Positions 1-6,537 are shown, counted from the stretch's first letter. The stretch: DNA of 8,603 nt from Pseudomonadota bacterium (GCA_021840785.1 JAKBXD010000079.1:1-8603); one strand, 5' to 3'. The notes: generated by a model not told the origin, from the letters alone. Numbers and translations are program-made.

Positions 1-2
1 TC

Positions 3-338
3 CGCTCTGGAGATGCACACCTCTCTACTCTGCTTGATCATGCCATGGTGCAAACGCACGATTTCATCATCGGAGAAATCGCCTGCGGCAACCTCAAAAA
101 TCGGCAACAGACCTTATATCTGCTCTCATGCTTACCCCGATGCACCGCCACCTCTCCAGAGGAAACCCTGTTTTTCATTGAGCGTCATGGCCTGATGGGA
201 CGCGGTATAGGTTATGTTGACGCGAGTATTCTGGCCTCTGCCGTGCTCGTGCAGGCCAATTTATGGTCCCGCGACAAACGTCTCATGGCTCTGGCTACCG
301 AACTTGGCTGTGCTTACTCGGCGGAGTCATCTGAATAG
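3..338 (+). CDS. vapC: VapC-family PIN-domain toxin, 5' end outside window
   Basis: The reading frame is open from the window edge to the TAG at 336-338, so about 20 N-terminal residues, including the first catalytic Asp, are missing. The visible 111 residues match the VapC pattern: a FIIGEIACGNL segment, then IERHGLMGRGIGYVDASILASA, and finally LWSRDKRL near the C-terminus. The Asp in YVDAS and the Asp in SRDKRL are the acidic residues expected to bind metal in PIN ribonucleases. VapC toxins cut specific RNAs, often tRNA or rRNA, and are held inactive by a VapB antitoxin normally encoded just upstream, which would lie left of the window. An internal ATG at position 45 is too late, because the frame before it (RSGDAHLSTLLDHA) is also typical of the family. 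The gene lies outside the tRNA-derived junction and is probably chromosomal. Confidence 0.85.
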   Translation, partial: RSGDAHLSTLLDHAMVQTHDFIIGEIACGNLKNRQQTLYLLSCLPRCTATSPEETLFFIERHGLMGRGIGYVDASILASAVLVQANLWSRDKRLMALATELGCAYSAESSE

Positions 339-382
339 CCGGCGCCTGTTTTTCCTCACAAAGTTGGAATGGGTTGGATGGT

Positions 383-420
383 AAAAACGAAGGCACCTAG
401 AAAATCTCTCTAAGTGCCTT
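383..420 (-). terminator. Rho-independent terminator of the (former) tRNA-Asn gene
   Basis: Read on the minus strand, AAGGCACTTAGA (420-409) pairs with TCTAGGTGCCTT (401-390). This is a 12-bp stem with one G-U pair and a 7-nt loop, followed within three bases by TTTTT (387-383). It lies just beyond the CCA end of the tRNA fragment, where a tRNA terminator belongs. Its survival here suggests this side is the original downstream flank of the tRNA gene. On the plus strand the wobble becomes a C-A mismatch and there is no T-run after the stem, so minus-strand use is favoured. Confidence 0.8.
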
Positions 421-427
421 ATTCTTT

Positions 428-475
428 TGGCTCCCCGGGACAGGCTCGAACTGCCGACCTAGTGATTAACAGTCC
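428..475 (-). other. Attachment-site remnant: 3' half of tRNA-Asn(GUU)
   Basis: The minus strand reads the anticodon loop CTGTTAA (GTT anticodon), the 3' side of the anticodon stem (TCACT), a variable loop, a complete T arm (GGCAG-TTCGAGC-CTGTC with one G-U pair), the 3' acceptor strand CCGGGGA, discriminator G, and CCA. The 5' half is absent: only GA of the anticodon stem precedes the loop, and the sequence upstream (GGGTAAAATAG) has no D arm or acceptor strand. A fragment that breaks at the anticodon stem and is intact to CCA is the classic core of a tyrosine-recombinase att site. The element supplies a replacement 3' end to the working tRNA and leaves this copy at the other junction. The exact core boundary cannot be set without the partner junction. 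Confidence 0.82.
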
Positions 476-537
476 CTATTTTACCCTTTTTCGTTCAAGC
501 AGTTGCATCACAACCATTTGTTATTCAATCACTTTCG

Positions 538-567
538 TACACACCCATACACCCCCGTACACGCCCA
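538..567. repeat. Three tandem 10-bp repeats, consensus TACACnCCCn
   Basis: TACACACCCA (538-547), TACACCCCCG (548-557) and TACACGCCCA (558-567) follow each other without gaps, and a degenerate fourth unit (AACACATTCT) comes next. The 10-bp period puts every copy on the same face of the DNA helix, which suits a protein binding array. They lie about 65 bp inside the element from the tRNA fragment, so arm-type integrase or excisionase sites are a reasonable guess. No gene covers 476-627. Confidence 0.5.
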
Positions 568-580
568 AACACATTCTCAG

Positions 581-607
581 TGTCCAGAATTTGTCCAGAA
601 TGTCCAG
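581..607. repeat. Direct repeats of TGTCCAGAA
   Basis: TGTCCAGAA occurs at 581-589 and 592-600, and TGTCCAG at 601-607, with spacings of 11 and 9 bp. They lie between the tandem TACAC repeats and the stop codon of the RelE-like toxin. Like their neighbours they could be recombinase or accessory-factor sites at the element end. Nothing else is recognisable in 476-627. Confidence 0.45.
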
Positions 608-627
608 CCGGATTTCCGGTACGGACA

Positions 628-948
628 TCACTCCCCACCAGGCAACCGCCGGGCGGCGGACAGATACGCCGCCATGTTCTCCCGCTTACCGACGGCCAGC
701 ACCAGAACTACCAAGACGTCATCTTCAACACTGTACACCAGCCGATAGCCCTGTTTACGCAACTTGATCTTGTAACAGTTCGTCAGATCCCCATGCAGCC
801 GGGAGCCGGGCACATGCGGTTGTTCCAATCGCTTCTTCAGAGCCTTGCGCAACGGACTCTTTGCGCCGCCATCGAGCGCATTCCATTCTTCGAGGGCTTC
901 CGGCATGAACTTCAGCCGGTACTTCCCGTCCTCAGATTTGGTCAACAT
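628..948 (-). CDS. RelE/ParE-family toxin
   Basis: This 106-residue protein has the RelE/ParE build: an N-terminal YRLKFMPEALEEWNALD segment, two basic helices (KSPLRKALKKRLEQP), then the strand-rich core YKIKLRKQGYRLVYSVEDDVLVVLVLAVGKRE. The GYRLVY and AVGKR motifs and the many Lys/Arg residues are typical of the ribosome-dependent mRNA interferase branch of the family. The start codon lies 17 bp inside the end of the antitoxin gene, so the two are cotranslated; AGAGG lies just before the ATG. The usual VY near the C-terminus reads AAY. It probably cleaves mRNA on the ribosome when the antitoxin is degraded, and here would stabilise the element. A gyrase-poisoning ParE role is less likely given the motifs. 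Confidence 0.87.
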   Translation of the reverse strand: MLTKSEDGKYRLKFMPEALEEWNALDGGAKSPLRKALKKRLEQPHVPGSRLHGDLTNCYKIKLRKQGYRLVYSVEDDVLVVLVLAVGKRENMAAYLSAARRLPGGE

Positions 949-1183
949 CCACCTCTATGGCCGTATCCTTGCGTGCCAACCGGCGTCGAGCGACTTCCAG
1001 CAAGTCGCGGTCGGCCAGTTCCTCCACCAGCGATTCAAAAACTTCCGGGTTGACCATATAGAACGCCGGACGATTGTGATTGAGCACCGCCACGGGGCGT
1101 GCTCCCGCGTCCCGGAGCACGCTGGCTGGGTTCTTCTTGAACTCGGTCATACTGATGGAGTAATCGGCGTAAATGGGTTCCAT
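932..1183 (-). CDS. Phd/YefM-family antitoxin
   Basis: The 83-residue protein starts MEPIYADYSISMTEFKKNPASVLRDAG and continues RPVAVLNHNRPAFYMVNPEVFESLVEEL, the Phd/YefM DNA-binding fold. Its C-terminal half (LLEVARRRLARKDTAIEVDVDQI) resembles the toxin-wrapping tail of RelB-type antitoxins. The ATG at 1183 is chosen because AGGAG lies 9 nt upstream on the minus strand; the longer frame to 1225 begins inside the promoter. The gene precedes and overlaps the toxin, the standard order for a type II module, and the complex is expected to repress its own promoter. Confidence 0.86.
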   Translation of the reverse strand: MEPIYADYSISMTEFKKNPASVLRDAGARPVAVLNHNRPAFYMVNPEVFESLVEELADRDLLEVARRRLARKDTAIEVDVDQI

Positions 1184-1197
1184 GATGATGTGCTCCT

Positions 1198-1213
1198 GCA
1201 TTCTGCATAATGC
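1198..1213. promoter_or_regulatory. Inverted repeat, candidate autoregulatory operator
   Basis: GCATT and AATGC flank a 6-bp centre, just downstream of the -10 box of the antitoxin promoter and upstream of its ribosome binding site. Phd/YefM antitoxins bind short palindromes in this position. The arms are short, so this is suggestive only. Confidence 0.4.
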
Positions 1214-1224
1214 TAACAGAGCCA

Positions 1225-1253
1225 AATATAGAGCCGATAACAGCGCTTTTCAA
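1225..1253 (-). promoter_or_regulatory. Sigma70-type promoter of the antitoxin-toxin operon
   Basis: On the minus strand TTGAAA (1253-1248) and TATATT (1230-1225) are separated by exactly 17 bp, with five of six consensus bases in each box. The antitoxin ATG follows 41 nt after the -10 box. GGCTCT occurs on either side of the -10 box, which may help repressor binding. Confidence 0.7.
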
Positions 1254-1266
1254 GAGGTTGCCGGAT

Positions 1267-1300
1267 GGAAAATAAAAAATGGCTCGGTATTTTCAAGGGG
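1267..1300 (+). promoter_or_regulatory. Repeated leader element, copy 1 (before membrane gene)
   Basis: This holds GGAAAAT, then the shared core GGCTCGGTATTTTCAAGGGG. AAAAT (1276-1280) pairs with ATTTT (1289-1293) around the loop GGCTCGGT. It is 111 nt before the ATG at 1401 and has the same orientation as three other copies in the window (2780, 6762, 7290). The 1184-1400 interval holds this copy, the minus-strand antitoxin promoter and the inverted repeat at 1316. Confidence 0.55.
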
Positions 1301-1315
1301 TGCACCAGTATTGCG

Positions 1316-1358
1316 GTCACTCAGATCGCTTCGTTGGGAGTGACAACCGCGATACAAT
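1316..1358 (+). promoter_or_regulatory. Inverted repeat beside a possible -10 box
   Basis: GTCACTC (1316-1322) pairs with GAGTGAC (1338-1344), and flanking GCGG/CCGC bases can extend the stem across a small bulge. TACAAT (1353-1358) next to it could be a -10 box for the gene at 1401, but there is no convincing -35 at 17 bp. The repeat may be an operator at that promoter, or the second hairpin of the leader that starts at 1267. Confidence 0.35.
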
Positions 1359-1400
1359 TATTTTGATGGCACATGCCAATACTATTAAGAGAGGTTGAAA

Positions 1401-1976
1401 ATGAAAATTGGGAAGAAGGAACAACTTGGGTGGCAAGAACGACTTGGAAGGCTAAATCGGGAAGTACCCGAAATTTTGATAGCCTACCTGGTGTGCTGCT
1501 TCCCGGTGTTGTATCTGGTGCATGGAACTCAATGGAATCTGGCTGTGTCCACGATTTTGTTCGGAATCCTCCTGCTGCTCATAGGATTTATGCTGCTCCC
1601 CCACGGAATCTGGAAGGAAGGATCGACATTCAGCAAGGCTTGGCATACTTATGATCGCGAGTTGCGGGACAAGTCACTTTTGAATGTGCTCCTGGAACCC
1701 AGACGGCTCTGGAAAGACTGCGTGCACAACATGGTGCCCGTATTCAGGAGCGGCGGGGTATACAGGATCACCCACCAGAGACAACACAGGAGGATAAACC
1801 ACCTCGCACTCGCCAGACGCACCAGTGCTGGGCACGGAGCGGCCACCAAGGCTGGCGATGACGGCGACGGCGATGGCGACGGAGAACCGCCCCGACCCCG
1901 ATCTTCCCACACACCCACACCACCGCTTCATCATAGCCTCACCCACTCCCTGATCATCGCCGGGGGTGCCCAGTGA
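1401..1976 (+). CDS. Small inner-membrane protein, unknown; C-terminal half doubtful
   Basis: The ATG at 1401 is chosen because AGAGAGG lies 6 nt upstream; an in-frame TTG two codons earlier falls within this spacing. After a basic N-terminus (about residues 1-23) two hydrophobic helices follow, at about 24-41 (EILIAYLVCCFPVLYLVHG) and 46-66 (LAVSTILFGILLLLIGFMLL), then a charged segment that looks like natural protein to about residue 102. Beyond that the composition changes: AGG/AGA codons appear, then a DGDGDGDG run and many His and Pro. A one-base shift near 1700 would instead give a tail TALERLRAQHGARIQERR ending at a TGA at 1859-1861, which looks more natural. The stop at 1974-1976 overlaps a GTG at 1973. 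I do not recognise the family. Confidence 0.5.
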   Translation: MKIGKKEQLGWQERLGRLNREVPEILIAYLVCCFPVLYLVHGTQWNLAVSTILFGILLLLIGFMLLPHGIWKEGSTFSKAWHTYDRELRDKSLLNVLLEPRRLWKDCVHNMVPVFRSGGVYRITHQRQHRRINHLALARRTSAGHGAATKAGDDGDGDGDGEPPRPRSSHTPTPPLHHSLTHSLIIAGGAQ

Positions 1977-2026
1977 GAGCGCCCAGCACAAATCGGCAAC
2001 AGGTCCGCCCGTGCCCCACAGTTGGC

Positions 2027-2323
2027 ATGGACATCAAATTCGCCATCGCCCTCCCAGAGTTGGCCGCCGCCATCGGCGCCAACCCCCGGTCGATGCGCAA
2101 CGCCTTTTATCTCAAGCCTCATGACTTCCCTATAGCTATCTATTTGCCTGGGACCAGAGGCCCTCGCTTCCTGGTATCCGATGTTCAAGTCTGGCTGGAG
2201 GCCCGCAAGACTCCCGCGCCGCCGCCGCCGCCAGTCACACCAAAACCTCAACAAGGCCGCCCACGCAAGGCTTCCGCCGCGCAAATCGCCCGTGCCCGGC
2301 AGGGCAAAGGCGATGCGGCATGA
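2027..2323 (+). CDS. Small helix-turn-helix DNA-binding protein (AlpA/excisionase-like)
   Basis: From ATG 2027 the 98-residue product reads IALPELAAAIGANPRSMRNAFYLKPHDFPIAIYLPG, followed by GPRFLVSDVQVWLEARK. This is the layout of a compact winged HTH domain of the MerR/AlpA/excisionase type: an LxELAxxxGxxxxxxRN recognition helix, a wing, and the sDVxxWL ending. A Pro-rich linker and a basic tail (GRPRKASAAQIARARQGKG) follow and could add DNA contact. A GTG at 1973, overlapping the previous stop as GTGA, would add 18 residues that do not look like domain sequence; neither start has a strong ribosome binding site. It lies upstream of the helicase, as AlpA-type regulators do before replication genes in phage satellites. 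It may regulate those genes, perhaps through the repeated leader elements, but that is a guess. Confidence 0.7.
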   Translation: MDIKFAIALPELAAAIGANPRSMRNAFYLKPHDFPIAIYLPGTRGPRFLVSDVQVWLEARKTPAPPPPPVTPKPQQGRPRKASAAQIARARQGKGDAA

Positions 2324-2727
2324 GCACGGTGAGCACGTTCAACCTGCCCGACCTGGATCAGCGAGTAGCAGCCCTGCGCTGGTACATTGATGCCGCGCGG
2401 GCCATCGCCCCAGATGACCCCATCCACCTCCTGATGGCGACCACTGCAATCAATCTGCAAGCCGCGGCAGACAGGGTGGCGTGCCGCCGCCACCCCACCC
2501 CCGACTTTCGCCACTCCCAAATGGAGGCCGCGAAGATCGTGGCGTCCGCCCTTGGGCTGGAGCCATGCACGTTCCGGGCTAACAAGCCCTGGCTGCTGCT
2601 GCAGCAAAAGGGCCTTGGCGAAGGGATCGGGTTCCGGACGCTTGGCGTCCGGAGCCGGCGATACACCCAGGAGGCTGTGGACTACCTGATAGCCCATTGG
2701 GATCTGACCCGGATGGCGATGCGCTGA
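2320..2727 (+). CDS. Hypothetical protein, translationally coupled to the HTH gene
   Basis: The ATG overlaps the previous stop as ATGA, and AAAGG lies 9 nt upstream, so the pair form one operon. The 135-residue product is soluble, with a predicted helical N-terminal half (DLDQRVAALRWYIDAARAIAPDDPIHLLMATTAINLQAAADRVA) and a C-terminal half rich in Arg and aromatics ending RRYTQEAVDYLIAHWDLTRMAMR. The last part could be a second DNA-binding wing and helix. I do not recognise the family. Its place between an HTH protein and a helicase suggests a replication accessory or regulatory role. Confidence 0.72.
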   Translation: MSTVSTFNLPDLDQRVAALRWYIDAARAIAPDDPIHLLMATTAINLQAAADRVACRRHPTPDFRHSQMEAAKIVASALGLEPCTFRANKPWLLLQQKGLGEGIGFRTLGVRSRRYTQEAVDYLIAHWDLTRMAMR

Positions 2728-2779
2728 TCCGACACGGCGATCAGGTCCAGCTCATCCCCATAACCATAACCAGATGCCA

Positions 2780-2813
2780 GGAAAAGTTTGCTCGGTAAAT
2801 CCACTACGGGAAA
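2780..2813 (+). promoter_or_regulatory. Repeated leader element, copy 2 (before helicase)
   Basis: GGAAAA (2780-2785) and GCTCGGTA (2790-2797) are present, followed by ATCCACTACGGGAAA, which shares CC..ACGGGAAA with the copy at 6762. The flanking stem is weak here (TTT/AAA only). It is 82 nt before the helicase ATG, with the terminator-like hairpin at 2825 in between. Confidence 0.5.
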
Positions 2814-2818
2814 GACAC

Positions 2819-2850
2819 AAAAAAGGCCAGCGGGCGCTGGCCTCTCTCTT
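2819..2850. terminator. Terminator-like hairpin in the helicase leader
   Basis: GGCCAGCG (2825-2832) and CGCTGGCC (2835-2842) form a perfect GC-rich stem. Six A residues precede it, giving TTTTTT on the minus strand, and TCTCTCTT follows it on the plus strand. It can end transcription from the left (after 2727) and, more strongly, from the right. No minus-strand gene arrives here and only 37 nt without an evident promoter lie between it and the helicase ATG. The helicase may therefore depend on read-through, so an attenuator is possible. Confidence 0.65.
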
Positions 2851-2879
2851 ACTTCACAAAACACACGTTGGAGATAATC

Positions 2880-5800
2880 ATGGAAACCGAAGTTGATGTC
2901 AAGAACGCCGCCGCCGCTAACGCCGCCGCCGCTTCAGTCCGTCAGGGTTCAGTCCGTCAGAGCGCCGCCCTGACCCGCTGGACAGCCGCACGCCCGGCGT
3001 CCCAAGAGCAGATCGCAGACGCCACCGGCTGTGGCCAGGACCTGGCCCAACACATGGCAGGTCTGGATCTGCGACTTGACGCGAAAACCAGACATGGGAA
3101 GAAACAAAGCATTCTGTTCCCCCTGTTCTCCCGGCAAACCGGCGGCAGGTTGGAAGTGTCGGCCATTCAATTCCTGACCGACAAAAGTGACCCCATGGAC
3201 TTCATGGGCGCCACGGAGACCCGGCTATTACGGAATCAGGAAGCCGCAGTGACGGTGCTGCCGATGATCATCCCCCAGGCCAAGGACGTGAATGAAAAAA
3301 CCATCAAGCGCCCAAACAATCTGATGCTGGTCATGGGCGGCAAAGACGCTTTGGTCTTGAACCTGGTCACCGGCATCGAGACCGTGGCCCTGCCCTCCCC
3401 GCGCATCCCCCACCACCTGGCGGAGAAATGGGCGAAAGGTGAGAAGCATCAGATATGGATCTGCGGCGCGGTGGAATGGGAAATGAAAGAGATACTGACC
3501 CGCCTGCAGGATGCGGGCTTTGCCGGGCACATCCGCTGGACGGGCAACCCTCTCGCCCGCGTCATGCCTGGCGCGGAACCAGAGCCTTCGGAGGATGGCA
3601 AACCCGTATTGAACGAGATGAATGCGGAGATCCTGCGGGACGACGCCTGGGTGACATACCTGACGGGCGGACCGGACGCGGTGAAAGCGCTGTTGGCAGG
3701 TAGCGTCACCGTGCAGCGCAAACCCAAAAAGCTCAAGACGGACAAAAAAGCCGAGTCCCCGGCAAAAAACGCCGAGAGAGCCCTGAACACACATCGTCAG
3801 ACCGGCAAGAAACGCCACGACCAGGACATGTACTACACCTCCTGCGACGATGCCGGCGACTTCCTGAATCAGGTCCTCCACGAAGGAGGCGAACATGTGT
3901 CCGGGCTGGTGGCCACCACCGGCACCGGCAAGACCCGCGCCATCGTGGCACGCATGCTGATGGACACGGACCACGCGTACATCTACGGCGCACCCACGAA
4001 TGACCTCGCCCAGGAAACCTACCATGCGGCGCTCCAAATGCAGGATCGGATGTTCCAGGAGGGAACACTGAAACAGAAGCGCTCCCTGCGCTTTCATGAA
4101 CCCCGAAGCGAAGAAAACTGCGAGCGTTGGCAGGTCGTCACCTTCCTCCAGACCGAAAACCGCGCACCCTGGGCACAGGGATGCCAGATCAAGGACCTTG
4201 CGGACGGCGTCAAAGGGGACTGCCCGCACGCCAATCAGTGCAAAAACCATGGGTATTTGGCCAGTCTGGACGCCTCCAAAAAGAGCGAAGTTGTGTTCAC
4301 CGTCCACCAGGCGCTGACGGGCGATTCCTCCTTACTGGGGTATTTCGGAGGAATGGGATCCTGGGAAGAAGGCGGAAACTCGGAAGAGCGGCTCATCATT
4401 GTGGACGAGTACATCCCAATGTTCTCAAGACTCGAAATGCGGGTCGATGATATCCTGAAAAACATTCTCGCGGCCGACAAGCGCATTGACCAAAGGTGGA
4501 TCGAGCGATATGCCGAGCGGGTGATCGACCACAAGATGTACTCCAGCGAAGAACGCAGGAAAATGGCCGGGGATGCATTCGTCTGGTACGACCTGCATTA
4601 CCGCCCGGTCATGCAGGGGATCATGGCGCAGGTCGCGGAACACGCTGATCCCAAGAAGGATCCGAAGCCGCGGGATGTGAAGATATCCGGCGCCTGGGCC
4701 GATTTTATGCAGAGTTATCCCGATCGCCCAAAATGGTTGGACCAGATGGACGGGTCCACGCTGGGCGAGCGTCCCTACCTGGTAGGAAGCCGGGATCAAT
4801 GGATACTCCCCAGGCTATGGCTGGATGCCCTGTATCTGGCCCTGAAACAGGATCTGGGTGTGTTCTTCTACGACGGCAAGCTGATCGTTGGCCGGGAATC
4901 CGGGCTGTTCAAAACGCTCCTGAAACAGGGCGGCTACCTGCTGGATGCCACCATGCCCCAGGGGCATCAGGCCGTAATCCGCCAATTCCAGGGCGGGAAA
5001 AACGGCGAAAAGAAAGGCACCATCATCGACGTGCCGGTGTGCCAGCCTTTCCTGAAACTCATGCAGGTGCTGGACGGCAACAAGCATGGCCGGGCATCTC
5101 TGGGGAAAAAAGCCCTCCCGCGGGAGATCGGAAAATTCCTCATCGCATGGCTGGAACTACTCGCGATTCATGGAGCCGGTAATACCTCGGCGCTGACCCA
5201 CATGCCGATCCGCTATATCCTCACCGCCGTGTTCGCCGGGCCGGAAGAATTCCACACCGTTTTCTCCTACATGGACGAGGAGAAAGCCGCCAGAATGGCG
5301 GAGAAAGTGCTCCGATGGCTGGATGACAAAGGCTGGACCTGCGGCGGCAAGGAGTGGCTGAAGCTACTGAAGGACATGGACATCCCCGCGAACCCGGAGG
5401 ACGCGCGTGAAAAATACGGGGTCACCCTGGAGGACGTCGCCATGCTGGGCCACTGGGGCAACGATGACCGTGGGCATAACCGCTGGGAGCAGGCATCGGC
5501 GATGCTGATCTGGGGCGCGCCGCTCAAGACCCCGCAGGAATACCAAATCGAATATCACATCCATCGGGCTATCATGAAAAAGCATGGCATCGAACTGGAA
5601 TACTGGGACGGCAGCGTGGAGAAAGGCCTGACCATCGCCACGAACGGCGGAGAGGATGAACTGGATTGCTCATTCCCGCTGCCTACCGTAGCAGATGCCA
5701 GAAAATATGTACTGTCCAGCCTGAACGCCCAGATCGCCCAGGGCGTAGGCCGTCTGCGCGGCGTGCGGCGCACGGAGGCGAACCCGGCTGCGGTCATCAT

Positions 5801-6344
5801 GTACCTCGGCGATTTTCCTGTCGCCGCCGTGGAGGGCGGCGATTACCACCTGCCGACCATCGCTTACCAAACCTCCTTCCAGAGTCACCTGTGCCAGGTG
5901 GCCACGAAAGAGAGCATGGCGGTCTCTGTCATATCCGCCATGGAGGGCGGACGAACTTGCCTGCAGGAGATCTGCGATGCCGTGAATGGTCACATCCGCG
6001 ACATGAAGCTATCCCTCCCGAAGATGGGCAAGGACGCCGCACGCAACCTGCTGAACCGGATACGGAGTTACGCCGTTACGATGGGAGTCAGTCTGGCTGA
6101 GGCGGCCCGGATGCTGGCCGAAAAGGTCATCGCCTGGATCATGGCACCATCGGGGATTCTGGCTCCAGAGTCCTTCTATGCGACCCCGGAAGTATACGCC
6201 AGGCACATCAGCGACGACCCGGACTGGATAGCCTCTGTGGCCATCCTGGCGAATATCCTGGAACCGCTGGACCCCAGCGCACGGGAGGCCCGCGAGGGAT
6301 GCGGGCGGTGGCGCATGCCGGACGGCACACTCACCACATTCTAG
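2880..6344 (+). CDS. Large SF2 helicase, XPD/DinG-like with candidate Fe-S cysteines
   Basis: ATG 2880 has GGAG 6 nt upstream; a TTG at 2868 overlaps that site. The 1154-residue product has, in order: Walker A TTGTGKT (346-352, Lys351); a motif Ia-like IYGAPTNDLAQET; Cys414, 435, 448 and 454; FTVHQAL (473-479), matching the VxNHxL segment of DinG/XPD; Walker B LIIVDEYIP (505-513, DEYI instead of DEAH); LLDATMP (687-693) in the place of the SAT motif; and motif VI QGVGRLR (954-960). Four cysteines between Ia and II is where XPD and DinG carry their 4Fe-4S domain. The family unwinds DNA 5' to 3' with ATP. The N-terminal 340 residues include MLVMGGKDAL (149-158), which resembles the Toprim EGxxDAL motif with Glu replaced by Met, and no DxD is evident, so primase activity is doubtful. 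The C-terminal 190 residues are unassigned. It is probably the replication helicase of the element. Confidence 0.8.
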   Translation: METEVDVKNAAAANAAAASVRQGSVRQSAALTRWTAARPASQEQIADATGCGQDLAQHMAGLDLRLDAKTRHGKKQSILFPLFSRQTGGRLEVSAIQFLTDKSDPMDFMGATETRLLRNQEAAVTVLPMIIPQAKDVNEKTIKRPNNLMLVMGGKDALVLNLVTGIETVALPSPRIPHHLAEKWAKGEKHQIWICGAVEWEMKEILTRLQDAGFAGHIRWTGNPLARVMPGAEPEPSEDGKPVLNEMNAEILRDDAWVTYLTGGPDAVKALLAGSVTVQRKPKKLKTDKKAESPAKNAERALNTHRQTGKKRHDQDMYYTSCDDAGDFLNQVLHEGGEHVSGLVATTGTGKTRAIVARMLMDTDHAYIYGAPTNDLAQETYHAALQMQDRMFQEGTLKQKRSLRFHEPRSEENCERWQVVTFLQTENRAPWAQGCQIKDLADGVKGDCPHANQCKNHGYLASLDASKKSEVVFTVHQALTGDSSLLGYFGGMGSWEEGGNSEERLIIVDEYIPMFSRLEMRVDDILKNILAADKRIDQRWIERYAERVIDHKMYSSEERRKMAGDAFVWYDLHYRPVMQGIMAQVAEHADPKKDPKPRDVKISGAWADFMQSYPDRPKWLDQMDGSTLGERPYLVGSRDQWILPRLWLDALYLALKQDLGVFFYDGKLIVGRESGLFKTLLKQGGYLLDATMPQGHQAVIRQFQGGKNGEKKGTIIDVPVCQPFLKLMQVLDGNKHGRASLGKKALPREIGKFLIAWLELLAIHGAGNTSALTHMPIRYILTAVFAGPEEFHTVFSYMDEEKAARMAEKVLRWLDDKGWTCGGKEWLKLLKDMDIPANPEDAREKYGVTLEDVAMLGHWGNDDRGHNRWEQASAMLIWGAPLKTPQEYQIEYHIHRAIMKKHGIELEYWDGSVEKGLTIATNGGEDELDCSFPLPTVADARKYVLSSLNAQIAQGVGRLRGVRRTEANPAAVIMYLGDFPVAAVEGGDYHLPTIAYQTSFQSHLCQVATKESMAVSVISAMEGGRTCLQEICDAVNGHIRDMKLSLPKMGKDAARNLLNRIRSYAVTMGVSLAEAARMLAEKVIAWIMAPSGILAPESFYATPEVYARHISDDPDWIASVAILANILEPLDPSAREAREGCGRWRMPDGTLTTF
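2904..2963 (+). repeat. Two adjacent in-frame 15-bp tandem duplications
   Basis: AACGCCGCCGCCGCT is repeated exactly at 2904-2918 and 2919-2933 (NAAAA twice). Immediately after, TCAGTCCGTCAG begins both 2934-2948 and 2949-2963 (SVRQG, SVRQS). Both keep the helicase frame, so slippage would change its N-terminal tail by five residues without breaking the gene. Confidence 0.8.
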
Positions 6345-6401
6345 CCGCCAAGCCGCACCTCATCACCAACCATCAACGAATCCGGACTCCGTCCCGGAGG
6401 G

Positions 6402-6493
6402 AAAACCGCGTCCGCAATCCGACGAAGATCGCCAAAATGCCGCACACGGCTGTCCAAAACCGTCCGCCAACACGGAAAACCGCCCGCAGACGG
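6402..6493. repeat. Iteron-like AAAACCGnCCGC repeats
   Basis: AAAACCGCGTCCGC (6402), AAAATGCCGCACACGG (6434), AAAACCGTCCGCC (6456) and AAAACCGCCCGC (6476) share an A-tract followed by a CCG-rich block. The last three are 22 and 20 bp apart, close to two helical turns, as in iteron origins. They are degenerate and the region is GC-rich, so chance similarity is not excluded. Confidence 0.35.
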
Positions 6494-6537
6494 CTCGCAG
6501 GCGGCCATCACCGGACAAAAAACCACCGAAAGAACCC

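Noticed and set aside
538..607. CRISPR array
   Set aside because: Repeats are 7-10 bp with almost no spacers. CRISPR repeats are longer and have spacers of regular length.
414..767. Plus-strand 117-residue frame across the tRNA fragment
   Set aside because: Its first part (GQARTADLVINS) is the translated complement of the tRNA 3' half, and the rest is the antisense of the toxin gene.
1216..1240. Fifth leader-element copy on the minus strand (ATCGGCTCTATATTTGG)
   Set aside because: It lacks the GCTCGGTA core, its match is explained by the -10 region of the antitoxin promoter, and it lies on the opposite strand.
1858..1882. GGCGAY hexamer run as a calcium-binding repeat (DGDGDGDG)
   Set aside because: It is a short low-complexity stretch in a part of the gene whose frame is doubtful, with no calcium-binding loop pattern around it.
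2248..2697. Minus-strand 149-residue frame
   Set aside because: It is antisense to two genes coupled by an ATGA overlap and has no recognisable motif.
3228..4307. Minus-strand 359-residue frame
   Set aside because: It lies wholly inside the helicase gene, which has clear motifs and a ribosome binding site. Long antisense frames are common in GC-rich DNA.
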